From contig JARGNR010000020.1 of the NCBI GenBank assembly GCA_029212405.1, positions 41,694 through 86,029 on the forward strand: a DNA stretch of 44,336 nucleotides, given 5' to 3'. Numbering within the stretch: the first letter of the stretch is position 1; every line of letters begins with the position of its first letter. The position numbers and the translations under genes were made by a program. Positions 33,886-42,805 of this stretch are shown here, piece after piece. Below the pieces are notes generated by a model. The model did no database searches. It was not told the origin of the DNA and saw only the letters and a program-made list of their open reading frames with translations. The DNA comes from Saprospiraceae bacterium. Its GTDB lineage: Bacteria; Bacteroidota; Bacteroidia; Chitinophagales; Saprospiraceae.

Positions 33886-33893
33886 CAAAATTA
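33886..33893 (-). promoter_or_regulatory. Putative -7 element of panD
   Basis: Read on the minus strand, TAATTTTG matches the TAnnTTTG consensus and is followed by CACC and then the panD ATG. This is the same geometry as at hemC (TATATTTG-CACG-ATG). It suggests a leaderless or nearly leaderless message. I see no TTG at the -33 position. Confidence 0.5.
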
Positions 33894-33938
33894 TAATTTT
33901 TGGAATAGGTAGTTCTATGGATTTAAAATATTTTAATC

Positions 33939-34004
33939 TTTTCTAGAAATGCTTTTATTATAAAAAAAGTTTAACCGATTTAATTTATCCTCTTTTCTAG
34001 AAAA
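33939..34004. promoter_or_regulatory. Two TTTTCTAGAAA palindromes in a divergent promoter region
   Basis: TTTTCTAGAAA at 33939-33949 and the perfect 12-base palindrome TTTTCTAGAAAA at 33993-34004 lie 54 bases apart centre to centre, close to five helical turns. They sit between panD (minus) and the haloperoxidase-like gene (plus). A repeat with the same half-site and an 8-base insertion lies upstream of hemC. A transcription factor site is plausible. Confidence 0.45.
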
Positions 34005-34090
34005 TTAGAGAATAATAAGATGGTTAGTTAAAATTCAATTATTACGACGGAGTAATGTAATTTTGTCACCATAACAGAAGGAGAAATAAA

Positions 34091-35446
34091 TTGAAAAATA
34101 TAATTATAGCACTGGGAGTATTTGGGTTGTGTTGTTTATTGAGTTGTGTAAATAGCGGTAAAAAACAAACCAATGTAAATACCGAATATGAAAAGGAAGT
34201 AAATAGACCAGCATTTATTCATGCATCTATGAAAAAACTTTCGGATGTGATTGTACATGATATTTTTTCTCCGCCAGTTGCGAGTAGAAATTATGTGTAT
34301 ACCAGCATTGCAGCGTATGAAGCTGGAAAACATTTGGACTCGTCATACACTAGCCTTTCTGGACAATTAAAAGATATGCCTGATATCATTCAGCCAGAAG
34401 TTGGAAAAGTATATTCGTTTGGCATATCAGCGAATATTGCATTGTTAACAGCAGCAAAGAATTATATTTTTTCTGAGGACAAAATTGAAGTGTTCTGGGA
34501 CGAATATATGGCAAACTTGAATGACTTAAATATTGATCAGCAAATTTTGGATAGATCTATTGAATATGGAAAGCAAGTAGCACAACAAGTGATTGATTGG
34601 TCAAATACAGATAATTATAAAGAATCAAGATCTTTTCCAAAATTCTCAATTACAGAGGATGCCGCCAGATGGAAGCCCACTCCTCCTGGATATATGGAAG
34701 GAATTGAACCACATTGGTCCACCATTAGGCCCTTTGTAATTAAAAACTCCGACCAGTTTACTCCTGAATTACCCACTCAATTTTCCATGGATAAGAATAG
34801 TCAGTTTTATAAAGAAGTGATTGAAGTATATGAAGTGGTGAATAATATCAATGAAGAAGAAAAGGAAATTGCAAGTTTTTGGGATTGTAACCCATATGTT
34901 TTGAATGTGACAGGGCACGTGATGCATGCAAGCAAAAAAATCACACCAGGAGGGCATTGGATTGGAATTACAAAAATAGCTTGTGAAAAAGCAGAAGCGT
35001 CTTTTGTTCAAACATTAGAGGCATATGCACTGACTTCTATTGCCCTGGCAGACGGCTTTATTTCATGTTGGGACGAAAAGTATAGGTCCAATTTGACTAG
35101 ACCAGAAACAGTGATCAATGAACACATTGACAAAGATTGGCTGCCAACTCTTCAAACCCCTCCTTTTCCAGAATATACCAGTGGTCATAGTGTAATATCG
35201 ACAGCTGCTGCGGTTGCCTTAACTTCTATTTTTGGAGAAAATTTTTCATTTAAAGATGATACGGAATTAGAATATGGTCTTCCGGTGAGAAATTTCGATT
35301 CGTTTTTTGATGCCTCAGCTGAAGCTGCAGTATCTAGATTATATGGAGGAATACACTACAGGCCTGCCATTGATAATGGGGTGACTCAAGGGAAAAAACT
35401 TGGGGAATACGTCATTGGAGAGTTAAAGTTCCGAAATGAAAAATAG
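34091..35446 (+). CDS. Vanadium haloperoxidase / PAP2-family lipoprotein
   Basis: Exported protein of 451 aa in the vanadium-dependent haloperoxidase and acid phosphatase superfamily. The oxyanion-binding motifs are present in order: KYRSNLTRPET, EYTSGHS (His366), and SRLYGGIHYRPAID (Arg416 and His422, the equivalent of the metal-linked histidine). The mainly helical N-terminal half is typical of the bacterial haloperoxidase-like group. Translation starts at TTG 34091, because the lipobox LLSC (Cys19) is encoded right behind it. Whether it is a true haloperoxidase or a phosphatase cannot be told from these motifs. A cytochrome c peroxidase gene follows after 176 bases. Confidence 0.85.
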   Translation: MKNIIIALGVFGLCCLLSCVNSGKKQTNVNTEYEKEVNRPAFIHASMKKLSDVIVHDIFSPPVASRNYVYTSIAAYEAGKHLDSSYTSLSGQLKDMPDIIQPEVGKVYSFGISANIALLTAAKNYIFSEDKIEVFWDEYMANLNDLNIDQQILDRSIEYGKQVAQQVIDWSNTDNYKESRSFPKFSITEDAARWKPTPPGYMEGIEPHWSTIRPFVIKNSDQFTPELPTQFSMDKNSQFYKEVIEVYEVVNNINEEEKEIASFWDCNPYVLNVTGHVMHASKKITPGGHWIGITKIACEKAEASFVQTLEAYALTSIALADGFISCWDEKYRSNLTRPETVINEHIDKDWLPTLQTPPFPEYTSGHSVISTAAAVALTSIFGENFSFKDDTELEYGLPVRNFDSFFDASAEAAVSRLYGGIHYRPAIDNGVTQGKKLGEYVIGELKFRNEK

Positions 35447-35622
35447 TCCTTTGTAAGGATAAAGTGGGTTTGGATTTTTTACGTTACAGTGACACATGGT
35501 TGGTAAATTAAATGTGTTAAAATTCTTATAATCAAAAAAAAATGTAGCGATTGCATACAAAAAGGCTTATTTTGCGTTAAATACTGAGTAGAGAAGTATT
35601 TCAATAATTAAAACCAATTAAT

Positions 35623-36765
35623 ATGAAAAATGTGTTTTACTTGCTTTTTGGAGGATTTTTGTTCATGTCGTTACATTCATGTACAGATAAATTGGATGAA
35701 TCCTTACATCATTATACAGATGAAGAATTTGAAATTCTGACTCGTACGCTTAATATTCCAGAAGGCACGTACGATTACAGTATAGTTACAAATATTCCCA
35801 TACAAACCAATCCAGATTTACCTTTTCACAAAGCTACATTAGGAAGAGTATTGTTTTATGATAAGATGTTATCTGTAGATGAATCTACGTCTTGTGCATC
35901 ATGCCATAAACAAGAGTTAGCTTTTGCAGATGATTCAAAATTTAGTGAAGGGTTAAATGGACAAATAGGAACAAGAAATTCTTTGCCTTTAGGTAATACG
36001 ATAGGTTTCGTTAGGTATTATGGTACAGATTTACAGATACCATCAGGACAATTCTCTTGGGATGAATCAAAAGTATCTATTAATGAACAATCCAAAGCAG
36101 CTATAGTAAGTCCGATTGAAATGGGACATGATATGTGGGATTTGGTACAAAGTGTAAATGAACAAGACTACTATCAAGTGTTGTTCAAAAAAGTATATGG
36201 TAATCAAGGTGCTACTCAAGAAAATATCTTGGATGCGTTGACAGAATTTGTAAATAGTTTCTCAAGTAGAGAATCTTTATTTGATCAAGCAGTTGCTCAA
36301 ACAAATAATGTATATAATAATTCTCCATTATTCTCAGATTCACAAAATAATGGAAAAGCATTGTTTAATACCCATTGTGGAAATTGTCATGATGTTAATC
36401 ACAATGCAATTATAATGACTGCGGCTAACAATGGTCTAGATATGGTGTATGAGGATAAAGGAATGGGTGAAAAAACATCTGATCCAAACTACAATGGCGT
36501 ATTCAAAGTTCCTTCTTTAAGAAACATTGAATTGACGGGACCATATATGCATGATGGTAGATTTGAAACATTAGAAGAGGTTATTGAACATTATAGTACA
36601 GGTATTGTAAATCATCCTAATCTTCATAATTTCTTAAAAAACGGAAATTCAGCTCAGAAATTTAATTTTACCACTGAAAATAAACGAGACTTGGTTGAGT
36701 ATTTAAAAACACTTACGGATGATGTATTTATTGCAGACGTAAAATACTCAGATCCATTTAAATAA
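35623..36765 (+). CDS. Di-haem cytochrome c peroxidase family lipoprotein
   Basis: Periplasmic di-haem protein of the CcpA/MauG family (380 aa), normally reducing hydrogen peroxide with electrons from cytochrome c. Two haem-binding motifs are present: CASCH at residues 91-95 and CGNCH at 252-256. Conserved segments are LGRVLFYDKMLS, RNSLPLGN, FKVPSLRNIELTGPYMHDG and EVIEHYSTG. The lipobox is LHSC (Cys20). It is followed by a strong terminator at 36801. Its neighbour uses peroxide if it is a real haloperoxidase, so the two may share a peroxide theme, though they have separate leaders. Confidence 0.93.
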   Translation: MKNVFYLLFGGFLFMSLHSCTDKLDESLHHYTDEEFEILTRTLNIPEGTYDYSIVTNIPIQTNPDLPFHKATLGRVLFYDKMLSVDESTSCASCHKQELAFADDSKFSEGLNGQIGTRNSLPLGNTIGFVRYYGTDLQIPSGQFSWDESKVSINEQSKAAIVSPIEMGHDMWDLVQSVNEQDYYQVLFKKVYGNQGATQENILDALTEFVNSFSSRESLFDQAVAQTNNVYNNSPLFSDSQNNGKALFNTHCGNCHDVNHNAIIMTAANNGLDMVYEDKGMGEKTSDPNYNGVFKVPSLRNIELTGPYMHDGRFETLEEVIEHYSTGIVNHPNLHNFLKNGNSAQKFNFTTENKRDLVEYLKTLTDDVFIADVKYSDPFK

Positions 36766-36800
36766 TAAATAGAGTATACTCTACAAAAAGCTAAATATTT

Positions 36801-36833
36801 AAGCCCTATTTCTGAAAGGAGATAGGGCTTTTG
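36801..36833 (+). terminator. Rho-independent terminator
   Basis: Perfect 9-bp stem AAGCCCTAT (36801-36809) / ATAGGGCTT (36822-36830) with a 12-base loop and a short T-run, 36 bases after the cytochrome c peroxidase stop. Confidence 0.88.
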
Positions 36834-36917
36834 TTATTGCATTGGGTAGAATTGTTTTTCTTTGCATCTCAGTTGTTGGAATATTCTAAAGGCTATGTTT
36901 AGCTAGATGATTAATGT

Positions 36918-37316
36918 ATGAAAGAAATAGATAAAATTGCATGGATCAAGATTTCTGAGGACCGAGTTCTATGTGCCAGATCTATAGGAAAAACTAAGTT
37001 TTATTTACCAGGGGGTAAAAGAGATGAAGGTGAATCGGACCAGCAATCTTTGTTAAGAGAATGTAAGGAAGAATTGGATATTGATGTTATTCCTGAGACC
37101 ATTGAATATGTCGGTACATTTGTTGCACAATCTGATGGAAAGGCAGCGGGAATTGATGTGCGGTTGACATGCTATAGTGCTGATTATAATGGGACATTGG
37201 AAGCAAAGAGTGAGATAGCAGAAGTGAAATGGTTGACCTATGATGACTTGGAAATGTTGTCAGCTGCAGGGAAATTAGTATTCAATTTTTTAAAAGAAAA
37301 GGGAGAGATAGGATGA
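36918..37316 (+). CDS. Nudix hydrolase
   Basis: Small cytoplasmic hydrolase of 132 aa that cleaves nucleoside-diphosphate-linked compounds. The Nudix box is visible as GGKRDEGE, then seven residues, then RECKEELDI (about residues 33-56). It matches the consensus except for Asp instead of the late Gly, which several active members also show. The substrate is unknown. It precedes the aspartokinase fusion gene by 33 bases in the same direction and may be co-transcribed. Confidence 0.88.
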   Translation: MKEIDKIAWIKISEDRVLCARSIGKTKFYLPGGKRDEGESDQQSLLRECKEELDIDVIPETIEYVGTFVAQSDGKAAGIDVRLTCYSADYNGTLEAKSEIAEVKWLTYDDLEMLSAAGKLVFNFLKEKGEIG

Positions 37317-37349
37317 ACTTTTCTGTAGAATTAAATAAAAAGTAATTGA

Positions 37350-39800
37350 ATGAAGGTTTTAAAATTTGGAGGATCTTCCGTAAAAAATGCAGAGAATATC
37401 AACAAAGTGTTGGATATCCTTGAAGATAAATTGGCAAATAATGAACAATTTGCCGTAGTGTGTTCGGCTTTAGGTGGGATCACAGATTTACTCATTAAAA
37501 TGAGTGAATTGGCAGCAAGCGGTAAAGATGAATACATTGCGTATTATCACCAGTTTAAAGACAGGCATGAATCTACAGCAAAACAACTCTTAGGGGATGA
37601 GCATTACATGAAGATTGCAGAAGAGCTGGATCAAAATTACATTGTTTTGAAGGATCTGCTGAAAGGTATATTCTTAGTTCGAGAAGTATCCTTGAGAACC
37701 ATGGATTATGTGCTGAGCTTTGGCGAGCGGAATAGTAATTTTATAATCGCTCAAGCACTGAAAAAACGTGGTGTTGGAGCGGACTATCTGGATGCGAGAC
37801 GCATTGTTATTACCAATAAAGAATTTAGTGCTGCCAAAGTAAATTTTGAGTTGACCAATGAGAAGATTCAAAACCACTTTAACAGCAATTCAAATATACA
37901 AGTGGTCACAGGATTTATTGCTTCTGATTTAGGAGGACTGACAACCACCTTAGGACGAGGAGGTTCTGATTATACAGCAGCAATTTTAGCAGGTGCATTA
38001 GATGCCACTGAACTGGAGATATGGACAGATGTGGATGGTGTATTGACAAGTGATCCTAGAACAGTGAAAAAGGCATTTACCGTTGATAAATTGTCATATG
38101 CAGAAGCAATGGAGATGTCGCATTTTGGTGCAAAGGTGATTTATCCACCTACAATTCTTCCTGCGATGTCTAAAAGCATTCCTATTTTCATTAAAAATAC
38201 ATTTAACCCTACTCATTCTGGCACTAAAATTCATATAGATACGGATGAAGACTTTAGGTCTCCAATTAAAGGAATAAGTGCTTTATCAAATATAGCCTTG
38301 ATGAATTTGGAAGGGAGCGGTATGATGGGAACTCCTGGGATTTCTGGAAGACTTTTTTCTACTTTGGCACAAGGAAAAATAAATGTAATTTTAATTACTC
38401 AAGCATCTTCGGAGCATTCCATAAGTTTTGCTATTTCAGAAAATGATGCGGAGAGAGCAAAAGAATTAGTAGAGAAAGAGTTTCAAAAAGAGATTGAATC
38501 CAATAATATTGCACCCATAGATGTAGATCGTGACCAAGTTATTATTGCAGTGATCGGTGAGAAGATGAAAGCTGTTCCTGGTGTCGCGGGTAACTTGTTT
38601 AATAGTTTAGGCAAAAATGGAATTAATGTAGCAGCTATTGCACAAGGTTCTTCAGAGTTAAATATTTCGTTTGTTATTGATAAAGATGATCAGAGTAAGG
38701 CAATGAACTTGATTCATGATTCATTCTTCCTGTCTGAACAAAAAAGCATTAATATTTTCAGTATTGGAGTTGGATTAATTGGAGGTACGTTGTTGACTCA
38801 AATTGAAGATCAAAAAGATTACTTGAAGAACGACCTCTCTCTTGAATTAAAAATTGCAGGGCTGAGCAATAGTAGAAAAATGCTGTTTGATGAAGGGGGT
38901 ATTGATGCTGTGGATTGGAGGGAAAAGATGGAAGAGTCAGAGCTCAAAGCAGATATTCAATCTTTTGTCCACCATATGATAACTATGAACTTGCCCAATA
39001 CCATATTTATTGATAATACAGCAAGTGGTGATGTTCCAGCATATTATAAAGAAATATTAGAAGCGAGTATTTCAATTGTAACACCCAATAAGATCGCTAC
39101 CTCTTCTTCTTACGCACATTACTTGGATTTGAAAAATACGGCCAAAAGAAATAATGTACAATTTCTGTATGAGACCAATGTTGGTGCTGGTTTACCTGTT
39201 ATCAACACCCTACAAGGTCTGATCAATAGTGGAGATCGAATAGAAAAAATCGAGGCAGTAGTATCTGGATCGTTGTCCTATATATTCAATAATTTTGATG
39301 GGTCAGTTGCTTTTAGTGACTTGGTTCAGGAAGCCAAACAATTGGGGTATACAGAGCCTGACCCGAGAGATGATCTAAGTGGATCCGATGTGCGAAGGAA
39401 GATTATTATCTTGACACGTGAAGCAGGAATTGCCATTGAACCAGAAGATGTTGAATTAAGTCCCATTTTACCAAAAAGTTGTATAGAAGCTGATGGGATA
39501 GATGCATTTTTTGTGGCACTAGAGACAGAAAATGAATACTTCAATACCTTGATCAATAAGGCTAAGAACGAAGGAAAGGTTTTACGTTTTATTGCAAGCA
39601 CACAAAATGGGAAGGCCAAAATAAGCCTACAAGCTGTAGGTCCGGAAAACCCTTTCTTTAGTTTACAGATGAGTGATAATATGATTGTATTTACGACCAA
39701 ACGATATAACAAGAGACCACTCATCGTACGTGGCCCTGGAGCAGGCGCAGAAGTGACTGCAGGAGGAGTTTTCTCAGATATAATTACCATAGGAAAATAA
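37350..39800 (+). CDS. thrA: Bifunctional aspartokinase / homoserine dehydrogenase
   Basis: Fused enzyme of 816 aa catalysing the first and third steps from aspartate to threonine and methionine. The kinase part begins VLKFGGSSV and contains GRGGSDYTAA and EIWTDVDGVLTSDPR. Two ACT regulatory domains follow (about 310-460), suggesting feedback control by an end product. The dehydrogenase part starts at about 465 with FSIGVGLIGGTLL and contains TNVGAGLPVINTLQ and LGYTEPDPRDDLSG. The length equals the usual ThrA fusion. I see no homoserine kinase or threonine synthase gene after it, unlike many thr operons. Confidence 0.95.
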   Translation: MKVLKFGGSSVKNAENINKVLDILEDKLANNEQFAVVCSALGGITDLLIKMSELAASGKDEYIAYYHQFKDRHESTAKQLLGDEHYMKIAEELDQNYIVLKDLLKGIFLVREVSLRTMDYVLSFGERNSNFIIAQALKKRGVGADYLDARRIVITNKEFSAAKVNFELTNEKIQNHFNSNSNIQVVTGFIASDLGGLTTTLGRGGSDYTAAILAGALDATELEIWTDVDGVLTSDPRTVKKAFTVDKLSYAEAMEMSHFGAKVIYPPTILPAMSKSIPIFIKNTFNPTHSGTKIHIDTDEDFRSPIKGISALSNIALMNLEGSGMMGTPGISGRLFSTLAQGKINVILITQASSEHSISFAISENDAERAKELVEKEFQKEIESNNIAPIDVDRDQVIIAVIGEKMKAVPGVAGNLFNSLGKNGINVAAIAQGSSELNISFVIDKDDQSKAMNLIHDSFFLSEQKSINIFSIGVGLIGGTLLTQIEDQKDYLKNDLSLELKIAGLSNSRKMLFDEGGIDAVDWREKMEESELKADIQSFVHHMITMNLPNTIFIDNTASGDVPAYYKEILEASISIVTPNKIATSSSYAHYLDLKNTAKRNNVQFLYETNVGAGLPVINTLQGLINSGDRIEKIEAVVSGSLSYIFNNFDGSVAFSDLVQEAKQLGYTEPDPRDDLSGSDVRRKIIILTREAGIAIEPEDVELSPILPKSCIEADGIDAFFVALETENEYFNTLINKAKNEGKVLRFIASTQNGKAKISLQAVGPENPFFSLQMSDNMIVFTTKRYNKRPLIVRGPGAGAEVTAGGVFSDIITIGK

Positions 39801-39816
39801 TAAAATTAGCATTGAG

Positions 39817-40110
39817 ATGGGGTATTTTTTAGTGTATTTAATAATTGGGTTGTTTGTTGCGTTATTGTTTATTCAATTATACTTTAGAATTAGAGTATTG
39901 AAAGTGTATAGACGGTTGGTTAAAAATGAAGTGCAATTCGATACATCGCACATCATGAGTAAAAAGAAAATGGAAGAAGAAGTACTTCCGAGATACCCCA
40001 AGCATAAAGATGATATTATAAAGTTTGTAAAAGAAATGCGATTCTCATTACAAATTGCTTCATTGCTCATCGTATTGATCATGGTAGCAGGATTGATTCT
40101 AAGAACGTAA
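39817..40110 (+). CDS. Small membrane protein, unknown
   Basis: Protein of 97 aa with a membrane segment at each end (about residues 3-25 and 77-95) and a charged middle of about 50 residues. I recognise no family. It lies 16 bases after thrA and 8 bases before the Gfo/Idh/MocA gene, so it is part of the same transcription unit and probably a genuine gene. Confidence 0.65.
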   Translation: MGYFLVYLIIGLFVALLFIQLYFRIRVLKVYRRLVKNEVQFDTSHIMSKKKMEEEVLPRYPKHKDDIIKFVKEMRFSLQIASLLIVLIMVAGLILRT

Positions 40111-40118
40111 TAAGACAA

Positions 40119-41081
40119 ATGGATAAAGTGAAAATTGGATTGTTGGGTGTGGGGCATTTAGGGAAAATCCATTTAAAATGTCTTAAAAACACAGAATTTG
40201 AACTGGTAGGGATTTATGACCCAGATCCTGCTGTCCAAGCGTATGTCAAAAAAGAGCACCAAATACCCGTATTCAAATCTGCAGAAAAGTTAATTGCTGC
40301 GGTAGATGCCGTTGATATTGTGAGCACTACTATTACACACTATGATCTTGCAATCTATGCAATAAATAATGGAAAGCACGCTTTCATTGAAAAACCCGTT
40401 GCCTCTAGCTTGGGAAAAGCAAAACAAATATTGGCAGCTACGGCTAAAAATGGAGTAAAGGTACAAGTGGGGCATGTAGAGCGGTATAACCCAGCCATCG
40501 TTTCTTTGAAAGATAGAAATGTAAGTCCTAAATTTATCGAAGGGCATCGGTTGACCACCTTTAATACAAGAGGGAATGATGTGTCTGTAATTCTAGATTT
40601 AATGATTCATGATCTGGATTTGATATTGGAATTGGTGAAAAGTGAAATTGTAGATGTTCAAGCCAATGGAGTGTGTGTAGTAAATGATACACCAGATATC
40701 TGTAATGCACGGATCACCTTTCAAAATGGGTGTGTTGCCAATCTTACAGGAAGTAGAATAAGTGTTAAGCAAATGAGAAAGCTTAGGATATTTCAAGAAA
40801 ACGAATACATCAGTCTTGATTTTCTAAAAAAGGAGAGCCAAATAATTAAATTGAGATCTGCGGAGAAAGAGGAGACTATTGAGGGGATGACCATAGACAC
40901 AAACAACGGCAAGAAAATTATTACTATTGAAAATCCTGCAATTGTTGAGAACAATGCAATTGAAGACGAACTAAAAGACTTCTATAATTCTATTAAATAC
41001 GACAGTGAAGTGAGTGTGCCCGTTGAAGCAGGAGTAAAAGCACTAGAATTGGCATATCTAATAGCTGGTAAGATCCAATAG
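40119..41081 (+). CDS. Gfo/Idh/MocA-family oxidoreductase
   Basis: NAD(P)-dependent oxidoreductase of 320 aa. The Rossmann motif is GLLGVGHLGKIHLK, and the family signature HAFIEKPVASSLGKAK carries the active-site lysine. The segment GHVERYNPA and the C-terminal alpha/beta domain with MIHDLDLILEL are typical. Substrates of this family are sugars, sugar derivatives or biliverdin-like compounds; the one used here is not evident. It is the last gene in the run that starts with the Nudix or thrA gene. Confidence 0.88.
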   Translation: MDKVKIGLLGVGHLGKIHLKCLKNTEFELVGIYDPDPAVQAYVKKEHQIPVFKSAEKLIAAVDAVDIVSTTITHYDLAIYAINNGKHAFIEKPVASSLGKAKQILAATAKNGVKVQVGHVERYNPAIVSLKDRNVSPKFIEGHRLTTFNTRGNDVSVILDLMIHDLDLILELVKSEIVDVQANGVCVVNDTPDICNARITFQNGCVANLTGSRISVKQMRKLRIFQENEYISLDFLKKESQIIKLRSAEKEETIEGMTIDTNNGKKIITIENPAIVENNAIEDELKDFYNSIKYDSEVSVPVEAGVKALELAYLIAGKIQ

Positions 41082-41095
41082 TCAAGTAACTTTTC

Positions 41096-41146
41096 TATTT
41101 TTGCAGCGATTTATTTGAGCAATGTGGAATTTGGCACTCATTTTTG
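41096..41146 (+). promoter_or_regulatory. Candidate promoter elements upstream of the ALDH7 gene
   Basis: Two -7-like sequences are present. TATTTTTG (41096-41103) fits TAnnTTTG exactly but lacks a clear -33. CATTTTTG (41139-41146) has one mismatch but is preceded by TTTG ending at 41117, 21 bases before it. Either could start the aldehyde dehydrogenase transcript. Confidence 0.4.
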
Positions 41147-41184
41147 CTGATTTCCAAGTTGAAAATATTAAAACCTTAATCTAA

Positions 41185-42714
41185 ATGAATACAAGTTTTT
41201 TAAAAAAACTAGGTCTACTGAAAAAGAATGATGGTACCTGGACAGGATTAAAATCCTCAAAGTCAGATGAGTATATCAATTCTTATTCTCCAGTTGATGG
41301 AAAATTAATCGGAAGCGTAAGTGTAACGACCAAAAAAGAATATGAACGTGTAATTAAAGCGTCTCAAAAAGCGTCCATTGCTTGGAGAGCAATACCTGCA
41401 CCAAAAAGAGGAGATATTGTACGTCAATATGGAGATGTATTAAGAACCAATAAGCAAGCATTGGGTAAACTGGTTTCGTATGAAATGGGTAAATCTCTAC
41501 AAGAAGGTTACGGTGAAGTACAAGAAATGATTGACATCTGTGATTTTGCAGTAGGGTTGTCTAGACAATTGTACGGACTGACAATGCATTCAGAACGACC
41601 AAATCACAGAATGTATGAGCAATGGCATCCATTGGGTGTGGTAGGTATTATTTCTGCGTTTAACTTTCCTGTAGCAGTATGGTCATGGAATTCTATGATT
41701 GCTATGGTTTGCGGAAATACTACGGTATGGAAGCCAAGTGAAAAAGCTCCAATGTGTGGAGTGGCATGTCAAAAGCTCTTTTTAGATATATTGAAAGCCA
41801 ATAAAATTCCTGAAGGAGTAGTATGTTTAGTGAATGGGGATTATAAGATCGGAGAACTATTGACTAAAGATTCCAGGGTTCCATTAATCTCTGCTACTGG
41901 AAGTAGTAGAATGGGTAGAATCGTAGGTGCGGAAGTAGCAGCAAGATTTGGAAAGTCATTGTTAGAATTAGGTGGAAATAATGCCATTATTGTGACACCA
42001 AATGCAGATATGAATTTATTGTTGACAGGAGCGGTATTTGGAGCTGTGGGGACTTGTGGACAAAGATGTACTTCGACCAGACGATTGATCGTGCATGAGG
42101 ATGTGTACGATAAAGTGAAGAAATCGATTGTAAAAGCGTACAAACAAATCAAGATAGGTAATCCATTGGATGCAAAAATGCATATGGGACCTCTTATTGA
42201 TACCGATGCTGTGAATATGTTTCAAGATGCAATCAAACAAGGAAAAGCAGAAGGCGCGAATTACATAGTGAAAGGTGGTGTACTTAAGGGAGAAGGATAT
42301 GAGAGTGGATGTTATGTGAAACCAGCGGTAGCAGAGGCAGAAAACAGTATGGAAATAGTTCAGCATGAGACTTTTGCACCAATTTTATATTTAATTAAAT
42401 ATTCTGGAGGATTAGAAAATGCAATTGCTATTCAAAATGATGTGCCTCAAGGCTTATCATCTGCAATTATGACAACAAATCTTAGAGAGGCAGAGTTGTT
42501 TTTATCTTGTGCTGGGTCTGATTGTGGGATAGCCAATGTGAATATTGGGACGAGTGGAGCAGAGATTGGAGGAGCGTTTGGAGGAGAAAAAGAAACTGGA
42601 GGAGGAAGAGAATCTGGATCGGATGCGTGGAAAGCGTATATGCGAAGACAGACAAACACAATAAATTACAGTACAGAATTGCCATTGGCACAAGGGATTA
42701 AATTTGATTTTTAA
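41185..42714 (+). CDS. Aldehyde dehydrogenase, ALDH7 (alpha-aminoadipic semialdehyde) type
   Basis: NAD-dependent aldehyde dehydrogenase of 509 aa, resembling the ALDH7/antiquitin group that oxidises alpha-aminoadipic semialdehyde in lysine breakdown. The catalytic cysteine is Cys295 in CGQRCTSTRRL, and the general-base glutamate is Glu261 in LELGGNNA. Also visible are IISAFNFPVAVWSWN and GAEIGGAFGGEKETGGGRESG, which includes the ALDH7-type ending. Length is typical. The gene stands alone between a candidate promoter and a strong terminator. No other lysine catabolism gene is in the window. Confidence 0.92.
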   Translation: MNTSFLKKLGLLKKNDGTWTGLKSSKSDEYINSYSPVDGKLIGSVSVTTKKEYERVIKASQKASIAWRAIPAPKRGDIVRQYGDVLRTNKQALGKLVSYEMGKSLQEGYGEVQEMIDICDFAVGLSRQLYGLTMHSERPNHRMYEQWHPLGVVGIISAFNFPVAVWSWNSMIAMVCGNTTVWKPSEKAPMCGVACQKLFLDILKANKIPEGVVCLVNGDYKIGELLTKDSRVPLISATGSSRMGRIVGAEVAARFGKSLLELGGNNAIIVTPNADMNLLLTGAVFGAVGTCGQRCTSTRRLIVHEDVYDKVKKSIVKAYKQIKIGNPLDAKMHMGPLIDTDAVNMFQDAIKQGKAEGANYIVKGGVLKGEGYESGCYVKPAVAEAENSMEIVQHETFAPILYLIKYSGGLENAIAIQNDVPQGLSSAIMTTNLREAELFLSCAGSDCGIANVNIGTSGAEIGGAFGGEKETGGGRESGSDAWKAYMRRQTNTINYSTELPLAQGIKFDF

Positions 42715-42739
42715 AACCTCTATCATTTAAATACTACAA

Positions 42740-42780
42740 ACGGCCGAATCAAGAAATTGAGTTCGGCCGTTTTTTATTTT
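42740..42780. terminator. Shared bidirectional terminator
   Basis: Stem ACGGCCGAA (42740-42748) / TTCGGCCGT (42762-42770), extended inward by TCAA/TTGA around a GAAA tetraloop with one bulged G, then a long T-run. It ends the ALDH7 gene and can also serve the convergent gene, whose stop is at 42806. Confidence 0.9.
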
Positions 42781-42805
42781 ACCTCTTATATTTTATAGTA
42801 TACTT

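Noticed and set aside
39326-39790. 154-aa open frame on the minus strand inside thrA
   Set aside because: It lies opposite well-conserved coding sequence, has no start context and reads as a low-complexity mirror of the real gene.
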